Positions 54,966 to 64,000 of a stretch of DNA of 64,000 nt are shown one piece after another. Every line of letters starts with the position of its first letter. The first letter of the stretch is position 1. This DNA is from Clitoria ternatea (Eukaryota; Streptophyta; Magnoliopsida; Fabales; Fabaceae), in the NCBI GenBank assembly GCA_037962975.1, contig CM075675.1, forward strand, positions 31,002,501 to 31,066,500. Direction: 5' to 3'. Position numbers and translations under genes: made by a program. The notes under the pieces were generated by a model. The model was not told where the DNA came from. It did no database searches and was given only the letters and a program-made list of their open reading frames with translations.

Positions 54966-57900
54966 ATGACTACCGATGGCCGGAAACGGGACTGGAAGGA
55001 CGTCAGCGCAGCGAAGAAGCAGAGGCTGTTGCGCAGCGCCGAGGAAGAACTCGAGGCGAAGTTCGGGTGCGATCTCTTCTCCGAGGGCAAAAAGCGACTC
55101 GGATGGTTACTCACTTTCGAACCCGTAAGCAAATTCCAACTCCAACACTGAAACTCACTCTTTCACTGCAATTCGCTAGTTTCGTTTTATTTTGAATTGT
55201 TCAAAGTTAATGCTTCATTTGTTAGCGGAGGTAGTCGAATCTACCACCTTCTCCCTCTTTTTGTCTTGTCACTCCAATTCGCCAGCATTGTTTACTTGTG
55301 AATCAACTTTTATTACGTAGTTGCGGTTATATTGATGAATGATTGAATTGCTCTGCTCCCTGTCGAGTTTTTTGGTTCCTAGTTATGATATAAACGAGTT
55401 GGTTTTCTCTAATATTTTCTATTCAAAAGGGCTTACACTTGCTTCACCATGGTTTGCAGTCATCTTTAGAGGATGAAGACAGTCACAAAATGTATAGTTG
55501 TATGGATCTTTACTTTGTTCTAGAGGTATTGTTTGGCTAAAAAATGCTTCTCCTAAAGCTTAAGTTTCTTAGATTTTTGTTTTTTCTGCTGAAAGAGTGT
55601 CCTGGTTTGGTGAATAATCTGTTGATTGGGGTCTGATTGCAGGATGGTTCGTCATTCAAGGCAAAATCCAGATTCCGGCCTTATTTCTATGCTGCTACAA
55701 AGGTAAGTTAGAACATTTGTATGCCCGTGTATATGGAGTGCCGTGGCAAGATATCTGGGTTAAAGCATGTGTGTGCTTTCGTGACTGGAATCAGCAATCA
55801 TCCTTGTCCGTTGCTTTTTTTTGTGTGGATTCAATGGGTATTTTGTAGTAATCACCATAGTGATACTGTTTATTATTGTGATCGTTAGAGTAAAATGGAG
55901 AGGGATGTGGAAGCGTACCTGAGAAGGCTGTATGAAAGTCAGATTGCAGACATTGAAATTATAGAGAAGGAAGACCTGGATCTTGTAAGAAATATTTGCA
56001 TCTCTGATGTGCTTCACTTTCTCTGATTTCTTGCTTTTTATCTGTCAACTCCTTCTGGAGTCTTTAGAAGGATAAGTGATATGGATATTGATATAGTTTA
56101 CATTAGTTTCTTTCTGGCCATTGTTTGTGTATTTAATAAAGTCATTCTGAAAGGAAAACTTAAGGTTGCCATTTTTATTTAAAATTTATGTTTTTCTTCA
56201 ATTCAATTAGGCTATGCTTGCTTCCTATCTTATCATTATTGCACTCTGATTTGCTTTTGGTCCTTCACAGAAAAACCATTTATCTGGATTAAGAAAATCT
56301 TATTTAAAGATTTCATTTGATACTGTGCGACAATTAATGAATGTGAAGAGTGACCTGATGCATGTTGTTGAAAGAAATAAGGCAAAGTCTGATGCTGCAG
56401 AAGCCTATGAGTTCATATCAACAGGAAGAAGGTAGATCGATTCTCATTGGACAAATTTTTTAGATTAAAGTATCACATTCACATTTTACTTCCTTTAATG
56501 ATGCAATACCATCTTTTAGCTAGATTATTTATGTTAAGAAACTTCGCTTTCTTACCTGATACGACCCTTATTAACAGAGAACAAAAGCTTCAAGATTTTG
56601 TGGATTGCATAACTGATCTTCGTGAATATGACGTTCCTTATCATGTCCGCTTTGCCATCGACAATGGTATCTTTTGATATTTATCGTATTGTTTTTAATA
56701 GCTTTTCAGTTATTATATCTTCCAACGCTATGCTGTTATTTTTATTTATCATGACACTCACAACACATGTGACCTAGATATACGGTGTGGCCAGTGGTAT
56801 GATGTTGGAGTGTCCAATAATGGGGTTACACTTGAGAAGAGGACAGATCTTCTGCAGCGTGCTGAAGTTCGTATTTGTGCATTTGACATTGAGACCACAA
56901 AACTTCCATTGAAATTTCCCGATGCTGAATACGATTTGATCATGATGATTTCATACATGGTAGATGGTCGTGGGTTTTTAATCATAAATAGAGAGGTAAG
57001 TGTTAACAGCACAATTAGTGTTTGAACAATCTCTCTGTTGCTCTGACTCTGGTATTATTACTTCTAATTCTCTTTCTTATCAAAAAATTTCATGTTATTT
57101 AGATTATTTATCTGCAAATGGTTCGAAAATTCACACAGAGCCACTAGTTTAGCTGTATGGGGTTGACTAATTTGAATTGAACTATAGAATACATCGCTGG
57201 GACTTGATTCCATATTTGAGATATAGTTGGGCAATCTTTTTCATTGCACATTATGCAAAAAGTGAAATGTAATAAATTATTTAACGCTTATGCATCAAAT
57301 GATGTTGTTAATTGACCCTGAAGTTGAAGGTTGAGCAAATGTAATGTAAAGAATCAGACATTGTCATTGGCTGATGACCCTAAATAATTGTTTTGCTTTG
57401 TTTACAGTGTGTTGGGGATGATATAGAGGATCTAGAGTACACTCCAAAACCGGAGTTTGAAGCGCATTTTAAGGTGACAAATGTTCAAAATGAGGTAATC
57501 ATATGAGTCCATGAGTTGTATGTGTTTGTGTTATTTGCTCGTTGAAAACCCATTTCACACTTCTTCTAAGCTCTTTTACAAGGATGATTCTAATTTGTTC
57601 AAATTCATTGCCCTTTTTTTTTTCCCAGATTGAGCTTCTTAGACTATGGTTTTCTTGTATGCAAGAAGCGAAACCTGGTATCTATGTGACATATAATGGT
57701 GATTTCTTTGATTGGCCATTCCTGGAACGCAGGGCAGCTCATCATGGGTTCAAAATGAGTGATGTATGTTAACTTTCTTTTTAATTTTTGCAGTACTTCT
57801 CTTAAATGATAAAAGACCAAAATGCACTTGCTTGAATGTCTGCACAGTTCTCGGTTTGTTTATTGGTTTCCATAATGTTTTTTCATTAATAGCTTATGAA

Positions 57901-58488
57901 CTTGAAGAATGAAAGTTGAAAGTTATTTGAGCTTGAATTCGACTATGTTATGCAATAATTGTTTTAATCAAAGTAATTTTCTTTGCACCGGAATTTTGGG
58001 ATAAGTCATGTCTGTTTTGTTTTATGCTTTCATTTTTGTCCTTATTCTGAAGCATATTAATTTTTCCTGTTTAATTTATTGATTTTTTCTTTTCTATTTT
58101 CATCTGTTGCATAATCTTGCAGGAATTGGGTTTTCAATGTGATATGGATCAAGAGGAATGTCGTGGAAAACATGCTTGCCATTTGGATTGTTTTGCTTGG
58201 GTTAAACGTGATAGTTATCTCCCTCAGGGGAGTCAAGGCCTGAAGGTACGAAGTTTGAACTCTTGAGCTTTCAGTTTTTTTTTTGATATACCTTGTTTAG
58301 ACTTGAGTTGAATAAAGCTACTATGAATGATAAAACTCTCTTTACTGAGTTTTAACATTTTGCTGGACTTAAACTTGAATCTTCAGCTGTTTCACTCACA
58401 TAAGTTATTATTATAGAATAATGATATTCTTTCTATCTCTCCTCTCCTCTTTATAATTAACAATTTCATTACTTATCTCCTTTTCTCT

Positions 58489-58542
<54 letters not shown>

Positions 58543-61500
58543 CTCTCTATTCCCTACCTCAAAAATGAGATCTATATTGATAATTTTTTTCAGTATGACA
58601 CGGGAACTATCAGGCTGGAAACATACCATTCATTTTCAATCAAAAGGAATTGTAAACAGTTTGGTCCTGATACCTGTAACTGATGGAGATCTATGTGCAT
58701 AAAGACATGTTCCTGCTTAGCTAATTTTCCACTCAACTATGTCTTCATTATTGTTATTAATGATATTGTGAAAATCATTTTCAAACTTTTATTCATTGAA
58801 TTTGAAAACAAAGTTTTATTTTTACGTTAAATTGAATGGTCTCCTTGTATGCTATCATAAACAAAGTAGGATAAAGTTTTGGGCTCTTTAATTTCAGATT
58901 GCCCAAGTTTGTCCTTTCTCTGATATTTTTTTGTTTTTATTAGGCTGTTACAAAAGCAAAGTTGGGTTATGATCCATTGGAGGTAAACCCTGAGAACATG
59001 GTTCGTTTTGCAAAGGAAAAGCCTCAGGTATGAGTGATTTGAAGTGATGTCTTGGAGATTAAGCATTGTAAATTGTGAAAATTTCACCTTTTGAATATTG
59101 GTAAAATATTTAGAATGATAGTAGTCAATATATATTTGAAAGTATTTTTTTTGTTGGCATGAACATTTTTAGATTTAGGGATTATGCTTAACTCAATTAT
59201 AAAAGCTAGCTCATAAAATGAGAATTGTCCTCATTTTATATACTTTTAATTGGTCATATAACGAGTTAATGTGAGACTTTCAATATACCCCTCACGTCTA
59301 GGAATGAACATTTGGAGCCTGGATAAATACGGGTGGCCCAATAATGTAAGACTTACAACACCGCCACTCATTAGTGGTCCAATAACAGATCTAGGATAGA
59401 CTCTGGTATCATTTTAAATTTGAGTATTGAGCCTAACTCAATCCCAAAAGCTAGCTTATAGGATGATAGTGATTCTCACCTTATATACTTTCAATTGGCC
59501 ATATCACTATTTAATGTGAGACTTTCAACAAACACTATGATTTTGCACTTGATTGCCACTTTCTTTCACTTCCCTTTGAAAGGGAGGATGATGAAGTAGT
59601 TCTGTTTCGTATTGCTATGTTAGATTGAAAGGGGGGCCTTTTACATGATGTCCTTTGGGTTCAACAACAGTTTGTATTATATTGCATTTCCTTATACCAA
59701 AGTCACAAGTAATGTAGCTTAAGGATTGCTTCCTCTCTTGATTTAATGAGATTCGCTTTATTGCCAAGAAAAAGAAAGCTAAGAACCATTTATCAAGAAC
59801 TCAGGAATTGCGTAGATTTTAAGTTGTTTAATGTTGAAAGTGAAACAGGCATTGCCATTTAATGTTCTTATCCATGGTCTGTCCTCAGGGTCTGCCCTAC
59901 TTTGTCATTAGAGTTTTCAAACTGAAAAGTTATGCTTCAGATGGTCATGTGACATCCTAATAATTTTTATTTATTATTTGGATTGTTATTGCAGATGATG
60001 GCCTCCTATTCTGTTTCTGATGCTGTGGCAACTTATTACTTGTATACAACTTATGTTCATCCTTTTATTTTCTCTCTTGCAACCATTATACCCATGTCCC
60101 CAGACGAGGTTTTGCGCAAAGGTAGTGGGACCCTCTGTGAAATGTTGCTTATGGTCCAGGTGGGCTCTTATGCATATGTTCTTTGATGATCAAACTTGAA
60201 ATACTCTTTAAAATTTTTCATTTTAAGCCCTAGTATCCCTCATAATTAGTTTTATTCCTCATAATTATTTTTGCATCTGTTACAGGCATACAAGGCTAAT
60301 GTTATATGCCCTAACAAACACCAATCAAATCCAGAAAAGTTTTATAACAATCATCTTCTTGAGAGTGAGACGTACATTGGTGGCCATGTGGAATGCCTTG
60401 AAAGTGGTGTGTTTAGATCTGATATTCCATCTAGTTTTAGACTCGATTCATCTGCTTATCAGGTTTGCTGTTTCCATCTTCTCTAATTACTTGACTGGTG
60501 ACTTTGCACTCCTTTGTAATATATGATAACCTGCTATGCAATCTTATGAAAAATTTATTCTGTGTGTTTGGGAGAGGGGAACCGGAGCATACATGGAAAA
60601 AATTATTTATACCACTTAATATTTTAGCATCTGAATTCTGATATCCCATTTCTTTTTACTATTTATATGTAAATGTTTGACTAACCATGGAATGGTTTCA
60701 GAAATTGATCGACAACCTTGATCGAGATCTACATTATTCTATTGAAGTGGAGGGTAAGATGGATTTGGAATCTGTTGCTAATTATGATGAAGTGAAAAAT
60801 GCAATCATGGAAAAGGTACCAATGTTGATTTTTTTCTGGCCAAGTTTTCATGTATAATTACATACCTCTAATAATCATGTCTAAATCTGTTACTTAATTG
60901 CTCGGTCTTAGCGACTGAATGATCAATTTTTTCTGTTCATGTGCGATCACAGATGCTATGATTTGTACATTGGGTTAATCTGGTCAAAAACTCCAAAAAT
61001 AATTATACTCTTGTCATCAATAAGACATGACCACTTTCTCCTCATGTGTGCAGCTTGTAAAATTAAAGGATGTGCCAATACGTGAAGAATGCCCTCTCAT
61101 TTATCATCTGGATGTAGCTGCTATGTATCCAAACATTATTTTAACAAACCGGCTTCAGGTATGGTGAGATTTAAATGTTGCTCTTTAGCAGCACTTGCAA
61201 ATTGATAGTGTTAAAAGTCCCACATTGACTAGAGATATGACCAATCAAAAGTATATAAGGTGGAGGGTAAACCTCATCCTATGAGCTAGCTTTTAGGATT
61301 GAGTTAGGCCCAATACCCAAATTTAAGATGGTATCAGAGCCTATCCTAGATCCGTTGTTGGGTCACCCATGTTGTCCACGCTCCATTCCTGAGTGTGGGG
61401 GTGTTCTATAAGACCCACGGGCCACCCGTATTCATCCACACTCCATTCCTGAGCGCGAAGGGGTGTGTTAATAAGTCTTACTGGCCACCCGTAGTCATTC

Positions 61501-64000
61501 GCGTTCCATTCCTGAGTGTGAAGAGGTGTGTTAATAAGTCCCGTGGGCCACCCGTATTCATCCACGCTCCATTCCTGAGCGTGAGGGGGTGTGTTAAAAG
61601 TCCCACATTGACTAGAGATATGGTCAATCAAAAGTATATAAGGTGGAGGGTAAACCTCATCCTATGAGCTAGCTTTTAGGATTGAGTTAGACCCAATACC
61701 CAAATCTAAGAGATAAAAACAATCTCTCTGACTCACAGACGGGAGATGGTATATGGATTGAAAATAGAAAGAAATTATATTAACATGAGAAAAACATGCT
61801 CCTAGTTCCAGCCAAGGAAGAAATTCTTAGATCCCCAAGCTATGAACTGAAACGAAAAAATTTACTCACAATTCCATTTACTTGATACTTTGCCCATTTT
61901 CAAATTCAGTATTGCATTCTTTGTTGGGTTGCACCAAAAAATTATCCTCCTTGTAATGATCTCTACTAGTGGAAGCACCAACAAATAAGAAGAGAATAAA
62001 AAAAGAGAAACACATCTCACACAAGCAAAACTTGCAAACCTTTCCTTGACAAGTTTTCTGGTAAAACTTGTAAACCTTCCATTGACACACAACTACCTCG
62101 AGTCCTAGGTATATCCCCAAAGCCTATTTTGTCTTATGGTGAAAAAAACTTATACTGAACCCACATATTTTATATGAATCTTGTTTCTCTTCATTCTTCA
62201 CACTACTCAATATGGGATTTGGATGGATACCCACTTTTGCTTGCACACATTCTTTCACTGTAACTTTTCCTTTCCTTGTTCCCCTGTGTCCCTTCTCCTT
62301 GTTACAATTGGACCTTGAAGTTAGGCCTCTGGGAATACCCTTGTGAGGTCTTCCTTGTCTGCTTTGGTCTAACACAAGTATAAGAGGTTTGTTCATTAGA
62401 AATTAAGTGTACACTATAAATTGAAGAATTCAAAGATCAAAACAGAAACTACACAGAGAGACAAATTTAGATAATTGTTTTTGTATTTAAACTCTTCTGT
62501 TCCTGTGTTACACTGTGGAATGTGCCACTTGCCTATTTTTGATATTACCTTGAAGTATCGATGTTATTCTCCAATTTTGCGTGGATGACTTTCCAGAACC
62601 TTGTGGATAAGACCGGTAAAAGATAAGGATAACTACAGTATTGAGACATATTTAATGGTCATATTTGTAGTCTCTGGTATATAAGAAAAAAACTCAGCTG
62701 GTGTCATGGAATTTTTTGGTCTTACACTTGTGAATGGTGTTAGATGCAATGCATCTCACTGTATGATAAAAATGGTTTCTTGCTTATTGTGGGAACAAAG
62801 TTTAATGTGGATAGGAATTTGAAGTAAAATCCGAGGAGATCATTCCAAGATATGCATGCTTTCTACCTGTTCTATCTCACGGGGAGTTATCACCCTGAAT
62901 TTTTGAATTTCTGATGAATATGAATCTAATCGTCCTCTGATGGAAGCTTCTTTCCTTACAGCCACCATCAATTGTTACTGATGAGGTTTGCACTGCATGT
63001 GATTTTGATCGTCCTGGAAAAACTTGCCTACGGAAGCTTGAGTGGGTTTGGCGTGGAGAAACATTCATGGCAAAGAAGAGGTGCACCTTTCTTTTTGTTT
63101 AATATTTTCTATATGTGCAGATTTTCCCATTACATCTCTGGAAAATGAATTAAATAATTGATGATTGACTTGATCTTTTTTGGGAAATCATCCAGTGACT
63201 ATTATCATTTAAAGAGACAGATTGAATCAGAGTTTGTTCAAGGTTCTGAGGAGAGACCATCTAAATCTTTTCTTGACCTTCCCAAGTCGGAGCAACAATC
63301 AAGACTGAAAGAGCGTTTAAAGAAATACTGCCAGAAGGTTATGACTGTTTTATTGAACATGATTGCTTAAATAAAGTACAATATGCTAAATCATGATGGA
63401 TTTCACAGGCATATAAACGGGTACTTGACAAACCATTAACTGAACTTCGTGAAGCAGGAATCTGCATGCGTGAAAATCCATTTTATGTTGATACTGTTCG
63501 CAGGTGAGTCACTATCATTGAGTATTAATTTTGAATAATAAATTTAACTTTTGCATATCCAGTTTAAAGCTGGTAGCAAATGGTATGCCCATGTATGATA
63601 AATTAATAATCTGTTGAATATATTTGTTATACTGGTCATGGATTTAACATAAGTGAGGTTGACCTTTAGAAAATCTCTTAGTTTCAACCGCACCAACTTT
63701 TTATTGCCAATTTTACTAAGCCCAGGTTTTGTTCTTTCTGGTTCAAGTTTTCGGGACAGAAGATATGAATATAAAGGCCTCAATAAGGTTTGGAAGGGAA
63801 AACTGTCAGAGGCCAAGGCTAGTGGAAATCCTAGATTGATTCAGGAAGCACAGGTATGAATAATAATAATAATAATAGTTTGTTGGTTCTTGCACAATTT
63901 ACTCAGTTTTTGATGGACTTTATGTTATGGTGTCCGGATTTTACTTTAATTATTTTATGCATCAGGATATGGCTGTGCTTTATGATTCATTGCAACTTGC
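54966..64000 (+). CDS. POL2A: DNA polymerase epsilon catalytic subunit (5' third of gene, runs off the window)
   Basis: Nineteen complete exons and the start of a twentieth join in frame: 54966-55124, 55460-55525, 55643-55702, 55889-55984, 56271-56431, 56578-56666, 56778-56995, 57408-57494, 57629-57763, 58123-58245, 58944-59027, 59995-60159, 60286-60462, 60702-60815, 61054-61158, 62962-63080, 63196-63337, 63409-63503, 63748-63853, 63966 onward. About 778 of the family's ~2,160 residues are present, with no stop. It copies the leading strand in the nucleus. Visible: N-terminal FSEGKKRLGWLLTF; exonuclease motifs FDIETTKLPLKFPD (near 247), TYNGDFFDWPF (near 337) and YSVSDA (near 435); polymerase motif A YHLDVAAMYPNI (near 598); the iron-sulphur cysteines CTAC, GKTC and KKYC. 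ATG 54966 is chosen as the first ATG of this frame; an upstream in-frame TTG is ignored. Introns 11 and 15 hold TRIM insertions. Confidence 0.96.
58491..58547. repeat. (TC)n microsatellite in POL2A intron 10
   Basis: About 50 bp of uninterrupted CT dinucleotides. Confidence 0.95.
59167..59530 (-). mobile_element. TRIM retrotransposon in POL2A intron 11
   Basis: Two 119-bp direct repeats (59167-59285 and 59412-59530) are LTRs. On the minus strand they begin TRTTGAAAGTCTCACATT and contain GAAAGTATATAAGGTG and AGCTAGCTTTT. The 126-bp interior starts with a mutated primer-binding site (TGATACCAGAGTC, for TGGTATCAGAGC, initiator Met-tRNA type). The flanks AACAT (59162-59166) and AACAC (59531-59535) look like a worn target duplication. 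Non-coding and non-autonomous. Confidence 0.75.
61209..61711 (+). mobile_element. TRIM retrotransposon in POL2A intron 15
   Basis: Two 120-bp LTRs (61209-61328 and 61592-61711) begin TGTTAAAAGTCCCACATTGA and contain AGTATATAAGGTGGAGGG. A perfect Met-tRNA-type primer-binding site TGGTATCAGAGCC follows the first. The interior holds four tandem units of 60-63 bp around GGCCACCCGTATTCATCC/CTCCATTCCTGAG (61385, 61445, 61508, 61571). Flanks are GATAG (61204-61208) and GATAA (61712-61716). Same family as the copy in intron 11, opposite orientation, less decayed. Confidence 0.82.

Noticed and set aside
58411..58629. Glu/Arg-repeat minus-strand frame
   Set aside because: Produced by the (TC)n microsatellite.
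61341..61631. Repetitive 96-codon minus-strand frame
   Set aside because: It is the tandem-repeat interior of the TRIM read in one phase; repeat length near a multiple of three keeps it open.
62124..62396. 90-codon minus-strand frame in POL2A intron 15
   Set aside because: Basic, unrecognised product, no supporting gene structure; intronic.
1..64000. tRNA, rRNA or other structured RNA genes
   Set aside because: None recognised by eye; a tRNAscan or Rfam search would be needed to exclude short ones.

Overview
The window is nuclear DNA of a flowering plant. The genes have many short GT-AG introns, and the intergenic DNA is AT-rich and full of LTR retrotransposons, TRIMs, CACTA and Helitron remains. 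The style of the TRIMs and Tat-type elements suggests a legume, but this is an impression and the sequence alone does not prove it. Only one gene is clearly a housekeeping gene: POL2A, the catalytic subunit of DNA polymerase epsilon. It starts at 54966 and runs off the right edge, with 19 complete exons and the start of a 20th visible. A second host-type gene, on the minus strand at 16391-19045, encodes only the C-terminal domain of the replication-licensing factor CDT1.

From left to right: a 3.1-kb solo LTR (75-3167, target duplication AATTA); a solo LTR of a Tat-lineage Ty3/gypsy family (4277-5040, ATAGT); an internally deleted minus-strand member of that family (5689-12535, GTAGT); degenerate hAT-like and CACTA-like repeats (12.6-15.9 kb); the CDT1-like gene; a nearly pristine 16,243-bp Tat/Retand-like retrotransposon (19838-36080, TCTGG); a more divergent solo LTR (36168-36798, ATAAC); a 12.7-kb CACTA (En/Spm) transposon (37230-49948, TAA) that carries a fasciclin-like gene fragment and a decayed transposase; AT-rich DNA with a dead Helitron helicase (51955-53150); then POL2A, with one TRIM in intron 11 and another, in opposite orientation, in intron 15.

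The most interesting system is the Tat element. Its two 734-bp LTRs differ at one base by my reading, and gag-pol is one uninterrupted 1,823-codon frame with the lineage's second, archaeal-type RNase H. Between pol and the 3' LTR it carries two tandem, diverged copies of an antisense two-exon gene. Exon 1 has a Transposase_28-like domain, exon 2 a coiled coil, and they are joined by a phase-1 intron of 85-88 bp at the same position in every copy where both exons can be read. One copy has a TATA-like box and a probable 5'-UTR intron. The older deletion derivative at 5.7-12.5 kb carries the same two paralogues, so the duplication predates both insertions. In the young element each copy is damaged differently (a lost splice donor in one, one nonsense codon in the other). 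All coordinates, splice sites and domain calls come from reading the sequence by eye; no database search was run.
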